Below are positions 1 to 9,625 of a stretch of DNA of 64,000 bases, piece by piece; position 1 is the stretch's first letter; each line of letters opens with the position of its first letter. The notes beneath the pieces were generated by a model, which was not told the DNA's origin, made no database searches, and was given only the letters and a program-made list of their open reading frames with translations. The stretch lies in the NCBI GenBank assembly GCA_023396415.1, contig JAEWWJ010000069.1, positions 11,345 to 75,344 on the forward strand, read 5' to 3'. Position numbers and translations under genes: made by a program. The stretch is from Bacteroidota bacterium (GTDB lineage Bacteria > Bacteroidota > Bacteroidia > Bacteroidales > F082).

Positions 1-1229
1 TCGGCTACAGCTTCAAATTCAACTTTTTCATGTACGGGTTCTTCAAAAAGCTGATGGATTTTTTGTTGGCTTGGATTGGCTTCCTTTGGCGTTGACAAAA
101 TTTTCTTTGCCTCATTTGTTAGTTTAGTATCCTCCTCATTTTCAAGTGTGAACACCTTTACTGCTGAAGGTTTGTTGCTGCCGATAGGTGTAGAATTGGT
201 TTCGGAGTTTTCGCCATAGAGTTGTCTAACTTTCACGTCAGCCGGATTGGCAGTAATGGAAATGGTTTCTTCATTCTCAAAACCGGTTGCAATAATGGTC
301 AATGCAATATTATTTTCCAAGGTATTGTCTACGCCATTACCCCAAATGACCTCGGCAGAATTGCCGCAGATGTGTTGGATATAATCGGTGATTTCGTGTA
401 CCTCGTCAAGAGAAATTTCTTCCTCGCCTGAGGTAATGTACAACAGTATGTTTTTGGCACCCGAAATGTTAGAATCGTTCAATAGCGGTGAACGCATGGC
501 TTCTTCAATGGCTTTGAGTGCTCTATTTTCGCCCGAAGCGATAGAAGATCCCATAATGGCTTTACCGCTATTTTTCATCACGGTTTTTACATCTTCAAAG
601 TCAACGTTGATGTAACCGGTAACGGTGATGATCTCGGCAATCCCTTTTGAAGCAATGGTAAGTACATCATCGGCTTTTTTAAAAGCTTCGGTTAAACGCA
701 TGTTGCCGTATTCTTCGCGCAACTTGTCGTTGCTGATAATGAGCAGCGTATCCACGTGTCTCCTTAGTTCTTCGATGCCTTCAATGGCTTGCTGACGGCG
801 TTTTTTACCTTCAAAGCTAAAAGGTAGGGTAACAATGCCTACGGTTAAAATGTCAAGCTCTCTGGCAATTTTGGCTACTACCGGAGCCGCTCCTGTTCCG
901 GTTCCACCGCCCATTCCAGCCGTGATGAAAAGCATTTTTGTGTGAGGTTCGAGCAGTTCTTTGAGCTCATCGGTGGTTTCAAGGGCTGCATCACGACCCA
1001 CTGACGGAACGTTGCCTGCTCCCAATTGGCGTTTACCCAAATGAACTTTGTTGGGAACCGGACTGGTGTCGAGTGCTTGCGAATCGGTGTTGCACAGTAC
1101 AAAATCAACCCCTTTAATTCCTTGATGGTACATGTGTGTAACAGCATTGCTGCCGCCGCCTCCTACACCAATAACTTTGATGATGTTTGATTGGTCTTTT
1201 GGGTGTTCAAACTTTAGCATTTCGGTCAT
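1..1229 (-). CDS. ftsZ: Cell division protein FtsZ (3' end beyond window)
   Basis: Tubulin-like GTPase that forms the cytokinetic Z ring in the cytoplasm. Translating the minus strand from the ATG at 1229 gives about 409 codons with no stop before the left edge, so the extreme C-terminus is missing. The N-terminal [10 protein letters not shown] loop, the NTDSQAL segment and the tubulin signature GGGTGTG (about residues 105-115) are all visible, followed by the T7 region and an acidic, variable linker (about residue 320 onward) that normally leads to the FtsA-binding tail. It is the last visible gene of the dcw cluster, 88 bases after ftsA; that gap is AT-rich and shows no convincing promoter. 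Identity is certain; only the end is unknown. Confidence 0.97.
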   Translation of the reverse strand, partial: MTEMLKFEHPKDQSNIIKVIGVGGGGSNAVTHMYHQGIKGVDFVLCNTDSQALDTSPVPNKVHLGKRQLGAGNVPSVGRDAALETTDELKELLEPHTKMLFITAGMGGGTGTGAAPVVAKIARELDILTVGIVTLPFSFEGKKRRQQAIEGIEELRRHVDTLLIISNDKLREEYGNMRLTEAFKKADDVLTIASKGIAEIITVTGYINVDFEDVKTVMKNSGKAIMGSSIASGENRALKAIEEAMRSPLLNDSNISGAKNILLYITSGEEEISLDEVHEITDYIQHICGNSAEVIWGNGVDNTLENNIALTIIATGFENEETISITANPADVKVRQLYGENSETNSTPIGSNKPSAVKVFTLENEEDTKLTNEAKKILSTPKEANPSQQKIHQLFEEPVHEKVEFEAVA

Positions 1230-1317
1230 AATAATATTTTTTAAAATTAATTTTTTATTGTTGAATGGTGGACTTCTTTTTGTTTTTTTGTTAACAATCT
1301 ATGGTTGATAACCTCGG

Positions 1318-2631
1318 TTATTCGATCAAATCGCGTTCAAAAAGCTTTATAATTTTGTCGAGGTAGCTTTGGCGCTTCTTTTCTTTGGTATCTTCAAGTA
1401 TTTCGCGGATAGGTTTTTTAGCCGCGTTGCCCTCTTCAGTAATGATTTCTTTCATACGATCCATCTCCATTTCAAAATCAAAACGCTTGATGCCTTCAAT
1501 CACCAATCCAATTCCGGTGGCATACATAGGGCTGGCAAGTTCTTCGGAGGTTCCCTTTGCCAGATGCTCATTGGGGTAGCCAATGCGCACTTCCATTCCG
1601 GTGAGGAAAGCCGTCAATTGGTCAATGTGTTTCAGTAAAGCGCCTCCACCGGTGAGGACGATACCGGCAATGAGTTTCCGCTCTAAGCCCGAATTTTTTA
1701 TTTCGTAATAGACATGTTCGATAATTTCTTCCATCCTGGCCTGGATAATAGATGCCAAATTGCGAAAAGAAATCTCTTTGGCCGGTCTGCCTCTGATGCC
1801 CGGGATTGAAACGACTTCATCATCTCTGTTGAGGCTTGCCACGGCTGAACCAAATTTCACTTTTACCTCTTCGGCATGTTTTTTAATGATGGTGCATCCT
1901 TCGCGGATATCTTCGGTGATGATGTCGCCACCGAAGGGAATAACGGCGGTGTGGCGGATGATTTTATCGTAAAAAATAGCAATATCAGTGGTTCCGCCCC
2001 CAATATCAACCAGAACAACTCCAGCCTCTTTTTCCTCTTCACTGAGCACGGATTCAGCTGATGCGATGGGTTCAAGAATTAAGTCAACCATTTCTAATCC
2101 GGCACGTTTAACGCATTTCAAAATGTTTTTTGCTGCGGCTGTTTGTCCGATAATGACATGAAAATTGGCCTCAATCTTACTGCCTAACATGCCAACGGGT
2201 TGCTTTACACCCTGCTCGCCATCAATCATGTAATCTTGCGGAATAACATCAATAATTTCTTCGCCGGCGGTCATGCTGAGCTTATACATATCGTTGCTGA
2301 GCTTGTCCAATTCTAAACGATTGATTTCTGTATCGCTCGATTCGCGAATGAGGCTGCCTCTGTGCTGAAGACTTTTAATGTGTTGACCTGCAATGCCAAT
2401 GTTGACGTGCTTGATGTCAACATCAGAGCGCACGCCTGCCTCTTCAACTGCCTTTTTGATGGAGTTGACGGTATCTTCGATATTGGACACCATGCCACGT
2501 TTCACACCAATGGAATCGGAGCGGCCATGGCCCAAGATGTCAATTTTTCCGTTTTCATTTCGGCGGCCAACAATACAGGCTATTTTGGTTGTTCCGATAT
2601 CTAAACCCACAATAATTTCCGAAGTTTTCAT
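1318..2631 (-). CDS. ftsA: Cell division protein FtsA
   Basis: Actin-like ATPase that tethers FtsZ filaments to the inner membrane and recruits later divisome proteins. The 437-residue product starts MKTSEIIVGLDIGTTK (phosphate-1 motif), has an SHS2/1C insert near residues 85-165, a second phosphate motif VDIGGGTTD around residue 210 and an adenosine motif GIVLTGGGALL near 330. The C-terminal stretch ending KLFERDLIE looks like the usual amphipathic membrane-targeting helix. An in-frame extension seven codons upstream exists, but the ATG at 2631 overlaps the ftsQ stop as ATGA, which supports the shorter start. The acidic, Lys-rich linker before the tail is typical of Bacteroidetes FtsA. Confidence 0.96.
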   Translation of the reverse strand: MKTSEIIVGLDIGTTKIACIVGRRNENGKIDILGHGRSDSIGVKRGMVSNIEDTVNSIKKAVEEAGVRSDVDIKHVNIGIAGQHIKSLQHRGSLIRESSDTEINRLELDKLSNDMYKLSMTAGEEIIDVIPQDYMIDGEQGVKQPVGMLGSKIEANFHVIIGQTAAAKNILKCVKRAGLEMVDLILEPIASAESVLSEEEKEAGVVLVDIGGGTTDIAIFYDKIIRHTAVIPFGGDIITEDIREGCTIIKKHAEEVKVKFGSAVASLNRDDEVVSIPGIRGRPAKEISFRNLASIIQARMEEIIEHVYYEIKNSGLERKLIAGIVLTGGGALLKHIDQLTAFLTGMEVRIGYPNEHLAKGTSEELASPMYATGIGLVIEGIKRFDFEMEMDRMKEIITEEGNAAKKPIREILEDTKEKKRQSYLDKIIKLFERDLIE

Positions 2632-3422
2632 AGGGTATCTCTTTTTGTACAAACGATTTGGTTTCTGAATTTTGCGTTGATGCTGCTGTATTCCAACAAA
2701 CGGGGATCATTGGCCCGCGATTGAAAAAATGCAGATATGTTAAAGATTTTTTGATTGATGTCATTCGTGTCGCCCACAAGAATGGTTGCATTGCCAACTT
2801 TGGGCGTAAGCTCAATTTCGTATTTATCGTTCACATATATTTGATCAATAAGTACTTGCATAAATGGATCGGAGGTGATGGCCGATGCTACCTTAGCGAT
2901 TGAAAAAACCGGATGCTTTTTGTTGATCAGCTGATCCAATTTGAAGGCGGTTTCGGGTGGAATAGGCAGCGGTTCCAATTGTCCGTTGGCAATGATCACG
3001 CGGCTAATGTGGTCGTTTTCGGTTGGGAAAATGGTTTTGTCTTTGTCAATATAATAAGAGGTATTGTCATTGGTGAAAAAACGAACAAATGGTTCACGTT
3101 CAATGAGTTTAACTCGCAGCCTGCGCTCTAAAGTTGTAGAAGCCTCGGCCTGAGCAACAAATGGATTCGTTTCAAGTTGTTTTTGTAGCGATCGGATGTG
3201 GATGTTGCTCAAAGGCTTGGTTCTATTGGCGCCCACAAGTTCGGTGATATTCAGGTGCATCTCGTTGTAGTGTAAAAAACCACCTTCTTTATTGGCTTGT
3301 ATCTCAAGGTCGAGGCCTGTTACAGCCTGCTTGTAATGCGTTACTCTGGCAAAGCCGAGCAGCGCCACTAAACCAAGTGCCGACAAGATCCATGTTGATA
3401 TTTCTAAAATCTTTTTTACCAT
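2628..3422 (-). CDS. ftsQ: Cell division protein FtsQ
   Basis: Bitopic inner-membrane divisome protein of 264 residues. It has a short cytoplasmic N-terminus, one membrane segment (about residues 8-26, ILSALGLVALLGFARV) and a periplasmic part that begins with a POTRA-like region (NIHIRSLQKQLETNPFVAQAEA, given here only as a location near residues 75-97), followed by a beta-rich domain. FtsQ sequences are poorly conserved, so the call rests on topology, the POTRA-like start and position between murC and ftsA. Its start overlaps the murC stop by 7 bases, and its stop overlaps the ftsA start. Confidence 0.88.
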   Translation of the reverse strand: MVKKILEISTWILSALGLVALLGFARVTHYKQAVTGLDLEIQANKEGGFLHYNEMHLNITELVGANRTKPLSNIHIRSLQKQLETNPFVAQAEASTTLERRLRVKLIEREPFVRFFTNDNTSYYIDKDKTIFPTENDHISRVIIANGQLEPLPIPPETAFKLDQLINKKHPVFSIAKVASAITSDPFMQVLIDQIYVNDKYEIELTPKVGNATILVGDTNDINQKIFNISAFFQSRANDPRLLEYSSINAKFRNQIVCTKRDTL

Positions 3423-4765
3423 GATGACATCATTTTTTGGATAGGTTCAACCATTTGATCAATGTCGCCGGCACCCATGGTAAGCAACACCCTCGGGCGG
3501 TTTACTTGCACAAAGCCAAGGGTTTCTGCCTTTGATAAAACGAGTTTGGTGCTGTTGGTGCATAATTTTAGCAACTCGGTAGCATTAACACCGCTAATGG
3601 GTTTTTCTCGGGCCGGATATATTTCGAGTAAAATCAAGATGTCAAGAGTGGCCAAGCTTTGTGCAAATTCCGACATAAAATCCCTGGTACGCGTGAATAA
3701 GTGGGGTTGAAAAACACCCACAATTTGCGTCCCGGGATAGAGTTCTTTCGCTGTTTGAATGCAGGCTTTCAGCTCTTCGGGATGATGTGCATAATCGTCA
3801 ATATAGGTGTGAAAGGCCGTTTTTATTCGAATGTCAAATCTGCGCCAAACACCGCTATATGAAGCCAACGCGCGAGCGATATCTTGCATTGAAACGCCCA
3901 CTTGAAGGGCAACTGATGCCGCCGCCAGAGCATTTTCAATATTGTGACGACCGGGTACTTTCATCGTTATTTGTTGTGAGGCGTGGCCCTCAGTATTCAG
4001 CTCAAAGAGATAATTGCCCTCGCTCACCTTGATGTTGCTGGCCGTTACCGTTGCTTATCCCGACAGGTTGTATGTGTAGGTTTTTCGCTTTGTTTCTATC
4101 GGTAAATCAATTTTATGAATCAGCACTCCCTTGTTTTTGATGCCCGCTACAAATTGATTATACTGTTGTTGCATCAGGGCGTGACTACTGTATATGTCAA
4201 GATGATCGGCATCCATTGAGGAAATGACGGCAATATCCGGATTTAAAAGCAGAAAACTTTTATCAAATTCATCAGCCTCTGCAACAATCCAGCTGCTTTG
4301 TTCCGACAGGACGAGGTTGCTGTTAAAATTATTGGCAATGCCTCCAATAAAAGCTGTGATCTGAATCCCGGCTTCATGTAAAATATGGGCAACCATGGAG
4401 GTGATGGTGGTTTTTCCATGTGTTCCGGCGATGGCAATGGTAGGTGTTTCCGAAGTTATCATTCCCAAAACCTCAGCACGTTTCATCAGCTTTATTCCTT
4501 TTTCGTGCAAGTGCAGCAATATCTCTAAATCGGATGGTATGGCTGGTGTAATTACCGCCAAATCAATTTGTTGAGGGATTTTAAGAATATCATCTGTATA
4601 ATGCACGGGAATACCTTCTTTGTTCAGACTTTCGGTGAGCCGTGTTAGGGTTCGGTCGTAGCCCGATACTTCGGCACCGTGATGTTTGAAATATCGTGCC
4701 AAGGCACTCATTCCTATGCCACCGATGCCGACGAAATATATCGTATGTCCTTTGCCGTATCTCAT
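3416..4765 (-). pseudogene. murC: UDP-N-acetylmuramate--L-alanine ligase MurC, interrupted by an in-frame TAA
   Basis: MurC adds L-Ala to UDP-MurNAc, the first step of stem-peptide assembly. The frame from ATG 4765 reads the N-terminal Rossmann motif GIGGIGMSALAR, the ATP loop GTHGKTTITSM (about residues 114-124) and DADHLDIY, then meets TAA at 4057-4055 (codon 237), inside the central ATPase domain. Without any frame change it resumes with normal MurC sequence: RRFDI, DDYAHHPEE and the C-terminal-domain motif FQPHLFTRTRDF, ending at 3416. Total length is 450 codons, normal for the family. A GTG at 4027, ten codons past the stop, could restart the second part. Either a sequence error or a genuine nonsense change; the gene is normally essential and flanking ATGA overlaps are intact. 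Confidence 0.9.
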
Positions 4766-5874
4766 AAGTCAGTTAGTTTAAGTATTTCATCCACAATGCG
4801 TTTGGTGGCATCGGGTTGAGCAAATTCCTTCACATTGCGGCTCATTGTTTCCAGCAAATCGGTATTTTGGAGCAATTGTAAAATCTCCGGAACCAACGTG
4901 GCATCGGCTTCGACGTTTTTTACTAAGCGTGCTGCATTTTTTGCAACCAAACGGTGGGCGTTCTTTGTTTGATGATCTTCGGCTGCGGTGGGTAGTGGCA
5001 CTAAAATGGCAGGTTTGCCCACAGCGCTAATCTCGGCAATACTCATCGCTCCGGCGCGCGAAACAATAAGATCGGCGGCGCAATAGGCCAAATCCATGCG
5101 TTCGATGAACGCAACGGCTTTCACTCTTTCTTCCAATCCATGTGCAGCGATGCCACTGATAGCTGTTGTTAGATAAGTGTTTCCGGTTTGCCAAACCATC
5201 TGAAAGGCTTGGGTTTTGAGAGTGGATAAACTGTTATAAAGGGCGCGGTTGATGGCAAAAGCACCTTGACTTCCGCCAACCACCACCACAATGGGCATAC
5301 TGTTGTTGAGGCCGAAGTAACTCAGGGCTTCTGTTTTTTTTCCGATGATGTCAATAGATTTTTGACGCAATGGGTTTCCTGTGAGGATAATTTTTTCTGC
5401 CGGAAACCAACGATCCATCTGTTCATAAGCCACACAAATACGATTCACTTTTTTCGATAAAAGTCTGTTGGTGATGCCGGGAAATGAATTTTGTTCCTGT
5501 ATAAGGGTAGGTATGCGTCGGCGGGTGGCTACTCTTAAAGTTGGTCCGCTCGCATAACCGCCAACACCAATGACGACATCGGGTTGGAAGTTTTTTATTA
5601 TTTTATCAGCACTTGCCAAAGCAGAAATAAGTTTGAACGGAAATGCTACATTGCTCCAGTTCAAACTTCTCTGTAAACCGCTGATCCATAATCCTTTAAT
5701 TTCGTATCCTGCTTTGGGCACACGTTCCATCTCCATGCGACCTCTGGCACCGATGAATAGAATTTCGGCCTGCGGCTGGCGGGCTTTTATTTCGTCGGCA
5801 ATGGCAATCGCGGGGAAAATATGCCCGCCTGTGCCTCCACCACTAAGAATATATCTCGGCAACTTCGGCTTCAT
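4762..5874 (-). CDS. murG: Undecaprenyldiphospho-muramoylpentapeptide beta-N-acetylglucosaminyltransferase MurG
   Basis: Peripheral membrane GT28 enzyme that adds GlcNAc to lipid I, giving lipid II. The N-terminal glycine loop SGGGTGGHIFPA, the GVGGYASGP segment, the second loop VVGGSQGA (about residue 190) and the UDP-GlcNAc site SRAGAMSIAEI (about residue 255) are all present. I place the start at ATG 5874 (370 residues, MKPKLPRYILSGGG), because this matches usual family length; ATG 5880 and an upstream ATG at 5904 are in frame. Either way the start lies inside the 3' end of ftsW. The stop overlaps the murC start as ATGA. Confidence 0.96.
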   Translation of the reverse strand: MKPKLPRYILSGGGTGGHIFPAIAIADEIKARQPQAEILFIGARGRMEMERVPKAGYEIKGLWISGLQRSLNWSNVAFPFKLISALASADKIIKNFQPDVVIGVGGYASGPTLRVATRRRIPTLIQEQNSFPGITNRLLSKKVNRICVAYEQMDRWFPAEKIILTGNPLRQKSIDIIGKKTEALSYFGLNNSMPIVVVVGGSQGAFAINRALYNSLSTLKTQAFQMVWQTGNTYLTTAISGIAAHGLEERVKAVAFIERMDLAYCAADLIVSRAGAMSIAEISAVGKPAILVPLPTAAEDHQTKNAHRLVAKNAARLVKNVEADATLVPEILQLLQNTDLLETMSRNVKEFAQPDATKRIVDEILKLTDL

Positions 5875-7012
5875 TGGCATCAGGATTTTGTGTTTTTTTT
5901 GCAACTTCTTTGCTCACGCTGAGGATGATCCCTAACGAAAGACTTGTAAACCAAATGGAGGTTCCTCCCATACTTACTAAGGGAAGGGGTTGTCCGGTAA
6001 CCGGAAGGATGTCAACAGCCACACCCATATTGATCATGGCTTGAAAAACCAAACTAAAGGCCACCCCAATAGTGAGAAATGCGCCAAAAGTTTGGGGTAT
6101 TTTGGTTACAATGACCACGGCTCGAAACAGAAGAATCATGTAAAGCAAAACAATAAAAGCCCCTCCCAATAAGCCATATTCTTCAATAATGATGGCAAAA
6201 ATAAAGTCGGAATAGGGGTGGGGTAAAAAGTTGCGCTGAGTGCTGTTTCCGGGAGCTTTACCAAAAATGCCACCACTGGCAATGGCGATCTTGGCTTGCT
6301 CTGTTTGGTAGTTATCGCCCGTGCCGTTCACATAGTTTTCGATCCGATTTTTCCAAGTCACCAAGCGGCCTTGATTCTGTTCAGGCAGTTGTGATAAGAT
6401 AAAAATGAAAATAATGAGGACCACCGTTCCTAAACCAATGAGGCCAAAAATATATTTCATATTGACGCGGCCAATAAACAACAAAACGAGGCTGGTGGCA
6501 AAAAGCATTCCTGCTGTGGAAAAGTTGGCAGGAAGAATCAGAAACACCACCAACAAAACCGGAATCATTAAGGGAACAAAAGCCGACTTAAAATCTTTGA
6601 TGTTGTCTTGTTTTTTGGTGAGCAATCGGGCCAAATACATGATGAGGGTAAGTTTGGCCAAATCGGAGGTTTGAAATGTGAGGTTAAACGGAAGCGGAAT
6701 CACACGTTTGGCGTCGTTCAAATCAAGTCCAAACAATAGGGTGAAAAGCAACAAAGGAATACTTATCCATAGTGCAACTTGGAAAAGGGGTGAAAAATAG
6801 ACGTATTTTATTTTATGAGCTAAGTACATGAAAACCATACCTAAAGCAAGGATGATAAAATGCTTCATCATATAATATTCGGTGTTTCCCGACTTAAACT
6901 TATATGCTAATGTTCCGCTGGAGCTGTAAACAGCCAACAACGAAAATACCGACAGTAGTAGCACTACTGCCCATATCACCTTATCGCCTTTGATTTCTTT
7001 TAAGATTCCCAT
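5843..7012 (-). CDS. ftsW: Lipid II polymerase/SEDS protein FtsW
   Basis: Multi-pass inner-membrane SEDS glycosyltransferase that polymerises lipid II at the septum together with the class B penicillin-binding protein encoded upstream (ftsI). The 389-residue product shows about ten hydrophobic segments, the SEDS-conserved FQTSDLAKL segment near residue 115, the FLPHPYSDFIFAIIIEE signature near 265 and the C-terminal GQPLPLVSMGGTS motif near 345. It starts 13 bases after murD and its last 32 bases overlap murG. Residues and context fit FtsW rather than RodA because of the dcw position. Confidence 0.96.
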   Translation of the reverse strand: MGILKEIKGDKVIWAVVLLLSVFSLLAVYSSSGTLAYKFKSGNTEYYMMKHFIILALGMVFMYLAHKIKYVYFSPLFQVALWISIPLLLFTLLFGLDLNDAKRVIPLPFNLTFQTSDLAKLTLIMYLARLLTKKQDNIKDFKSAFVPLMIPVLLVVFLILPANFSTAGMLFATSLVLLFIGRVNMKYIFGLIGLGTVVLIIFIFILSQLPEQNQGRLVTWKNRIENYVNGTGDNYQTEQAKIAIASGGIFGKAPGNSTQRNFLPHPYSDFIFAIIIEEYGLLGGAFIVLLYMILLFRAVVIVTKIPQTFGAFLTIGVAFSLVFQAMINMGVAVDILPVTGQPLPLVSMGGTSIWFTSLSLGIILSVSKEVAKKTQNPDANEAEVAEIYS

Positions 7013-7025
7013 TTGAAAGTTTGAT

Positions 7026-8378
7026 TTATAGCGATTTTACGGCTTGTTTGAATTGGTTACCGCGGTCCTCATAGTTGTCGAAAAGGTCGAAACTGGCACA
7101 GGCAGGTGAAAGCAATACAATTTCGTTCTTAGATGCCAAAAATGAGGACAGTGCAACTGCTTGTTCGGCTGAATCAGCATCAAAAATCTGATCGGTAAGC
7201 TCCCCAAAGGCTTCACGAATGCGGCTGTTGTCTTTTCCTAAACAAACAATGGCCTTCACTTTTTCGCGAACCAAAGGAACTAAAATGCTGTAATCATTGC
7301 CTTTGTCCACGCCGCCAACAATCCAAACGATGGGTTTATTAAAACTCTCGAGCGCGTACCAAGTCGAATTTACATTGGTTGCCTTTGAATCGTTGTAGTA
7401 GCTAATACCATGCACATTAGCAACATATTCGAGCCTGTGCTCAATATTTTGGTAGTCAGAAAGGCTCTTTTTTATGCTTTCATTTCTTATGCCAATGAGC
7501 TTTGCAGCAATTCCGGCTGCCATGTTGTTGTAGGTATTGTGTTTTCCTTGTAAAGCCAGTTCTTCTAATGTCATGGTGAAAGGATTGGATTTGATGTTGA
7601 TGGTTAAATTGTTTTGCTCAATGGAGGCACCCTCCTGCAGAGGTCTTGATCCAAGAGTGAAAGAAAAAGTTTGTGCTTGTGGTTTGAATTTTTTAATCTG
7701 ATGAAGTGTTTCTTGATCATCGGCACAAAAAACAAAGGCATTGCTATCGGATTGGTTCATGGTAATACGCATTTTGGAGGCTGCATAATTTTGCATGTCG
7801 CCTTGATAGCGGTCGAGATGGTCGGGTGTGATGTTGGTAAGGATAGCAAGGTCGGGTTTGAAGTCAACAATACCATCCAGCTGAAAGCTGCTGAGTTCAA
7901 GGACAAAGTAATCGTGATCGCCCCGAGCCAAAACGGCAGCAAAGCTTTTGCCCACATTGCCTGCAACACAAACGTCTAAACCGGCATTTTTCAACAGGTG
8001 ACCGATCAAAAGACTGGTGGTGGTTTTGCCGTTGCTTCCGGTAACAGCAATGATGTAAGCGCTGGTAAACCATGATGCAAACTCAATTTCTGAAATCACT
8101 TCAACCGAATGAAGTTGTTGGATGATAGCGGCATCGTTGGGAATACCCGGACTTTTAATCACCAAGTCGCAAGCGGCAAGTTTTGGCAAGCTGTGCCCTC
8201 CTTCTTCAAATGTGATGTTGTGTTGAGTGAGTATTTCTTTGTAACGAGGGGGGATAACAGCAGCATCGGAAACGAAAACCCGCAAGCCTTTGCTCACTGC
8301 AAGTAATGCAGCACCCGTGCCGCTTTCGCTGCCTCCGAGTATGGCAATATGCCGGTAATTGTTTCTTTTTTGATTCAT
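7026..8378 (-). CDS. murD: UDP-N-acetylmuramoyl-L-alanine--D-glutamate ligase MurD
   Basis: Cytoplasmic ligase adding D-Glu to UDP-MurNAc-L-Ala. The 450-residue product has the N-terminal nucleotide-binding fold (ILGGSESGTGAALLA), the ATP loop TGSNGKTTTSLL (about residue 114), the NITPDHLDRY motif in the central domain and C-terminal NDSKATN, VGGVDKGNDY and LLSPACASFD motifs typical of MurD. It starts 4 bases after the mraY stop. Nothing is missing; length is normal. Confidence 0.97.
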   Translation of the reverse strand: MNQKRNNYRHIAILGGSESGTGAALLAVSKGLRVFVSDAAVIPPRYKEILTQHNITFEEGGHSLPKLAACDLVIKSPGIPNDAAIIQQLHSVEVISEIEFASWFTSAYIIAVTGSNGKTTTSLLIGHLLKNAGLDVCVAGNVGKSFAAVLARGDHDYFVLELSSFQLDGIVDFKPDLAILTNITPDHLDRYQGDMQNYAASKMRITMNQSDSNAFVFCADDQETLHQIKKFKPQAQTFSFTLGSRPLQEGASIEQNNLTINIKSNPFTMTLEELALQGKHNTYNNMAAGIAAKLIGIRNESIKKSLSDYQNIEHRLEYVANVHGISYYNDSKATNVNSTWYALESFNKPIVWIVGGVDKGNDYSILVPLVREKVKAIVCLGKDNSRIREAFGELTDQIFDADSAEQAVALSSFLASKNEIVLLSPACASFDLFDNYEDRGNQFKQAVKSL

Positions 8379-8382
8379 TTTA

Positions 8383-9624
8383 TTAGCGGAGTTTCAAGGT
8401 GATGATGGTGAGAATAGCAAGAAAAATCCCCACGATTTGAAAGCGAAGTACAATTTTCGGCTCAGGAAATCCCAGTTTTTGAAAGTGATGGTGCAAGGGT
8501 GCCATTTTAAAAATGCGCCGCCCGGCACCATATTTCTTTTTGGTGAATTTGAAATAGCTCACTTGCATGATCACCGAAAGACTTTCAGCCAAAAATATTC
8601 CACATAGAATGGGCATCAACAACTCTTTTCTGATAAGAATTGCAAAAACAGCAATAATTCCGCCTATGGCCAGGCTGCCGGTATCGCCCATAAAAACTTG
8701 GGCAGGGTAGGAGTTGTACCACAAAAATCCTATCGTTGCACCAACAAAGGCGCTGATAAAAATGGTGAGTTCACCTGTGTTGGGCAAGTACATGATATTG
8801 AGGTAGTCAGCAAAGATGATGTTGCCCGAAACCCATGCCAAAATGCCAAGTGTGGCCCCAATAATAGCCGAAGTTCCGGTGGCCAAACCATCCATGCCAT
8901 CGGTAAGGTTGGCGCCATTGCTGATGGAGGTGATGATAATGATCACTATGGGAATGAAAATCAAAAAGGCCCATTTCTCATGTCCGTCTCCCATCCAGCG
9001 CAACAAAGAAGCATAGTCGAATTCGTTGTTTTTGATAAAAGGGATAGTGGTTTTAGTTGAACGAAATTCTTCAATTAAAAACCTAGATGTAGGACCGGTT
9101 TCGCCCACCATTTCAATCAGTTGATCGCTAGAAACCCTTGATTTTTCGCGCATTACAACTGAATTATCAAAATACATTGTAACACTAACAATAAGTCCAA
9201 GAACCACTTGACCGTAAATTTTTAGTTTGCCCGGCAATCCTTTCTTATCTTTTTTGAACACTTTAATATAGTCGTCAATAAAACCAATTCCGCCTAGCCA
9301 AACGGTGGTAAAAATCATCAATATGATATAGGTGTTGTCGAGCTTGGTGAACAGTAGAGCCGGAATAACAATGGCAGCAATAATAATAAGCCCACCCATT
9401 GTTGGTGTTCCTTGTTTTTCAATTTGCCCCTCCAGACCTAAATCGCGCACTGTTTCGCCAACCTGTTTTTTGTTGAGGTAATTGATCCATCTTTTGCCAA
9501 AAACCAAGGTGATGAGAAGTGACGTTAAAACGGCCGCACCAGCCCTGAAAGAGATGTATTGAAACACCTGCGCTCCAGGCAAGTCAAAGGCTTTATCCAA
9601 ATATGTAAACAGATAGTACAGCAT
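8383..9624 (-). CDS. mraY: Phospho-N-acetylmuramoyl-pentapeptide-transferase MraY
   Basis: Integral membrane enzyme transferring phospho-MurNAc-pentapeptide to undecaprenyl phosphate to give lipid I. From ATG 9624 the product is 413 residues; a longer in-frame reading to 9735 lies entirely inside murE and is rejected. Visible motifs: [15 protein letters not shown] (Asp pair binding Mg), [10 protein letters not shown], and APLHHHF near the C-terminus. Between membrane segments there is a hydrophilic insert of about 60 residues (roughly 150-210) that I recall as usual in Bacteroidetes MraY. One base separates it from the murE stop. No murF lies between murE and mraY. Confidence 0.97.
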   Translation of the reverse strand: MLYYLFTYLDKAFDLPGAQVFQYISFRAGAAVLTSLLITLVFGKRWINYLNKKQVGETVRDLGLEGQIEKQGTPTMGGLIIIAAIVIPALLFTKLDNTYIILMIFTTVWLGGIGFIDDYIKVFKKDKKGLPGKLKIYGQVVLGLIVSVTMYFDNSVVMREKSRVSSDQLIEMVGETGPTSRFLIEEFRSTKTTIPFIKNNEFDYASLLRWMGDGHEKWAFLIFIPIVIIIITSISNGANLTDGMDGLATGTSAIIGATLGILAWVSGNIIFADYLNIMYLPNTGELTIFISAFVGATIGFLWYNSYPAQVFMGDTGSLAIGGIIAVFAILIRKELLMPILCGIFLAESLSVIMQVSYFKFTKKKYGAGRRIFKMAPLHHHFQKLGFPEPKIVLRFQIVGIFLAILTIITLKLR

Positions 9625-9625
9625 A

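Noticed and set aside
4055..4765. murC split by a frameshift
   Set aside because: The two parts are in the same frame (4765 and 4027 differ by a multiple of three); a stop codon alone separates them. Stop-codon reassignment is also rejected because TAA ends other genes in the window, e.g. the susC-like gene and glsA-like gene.
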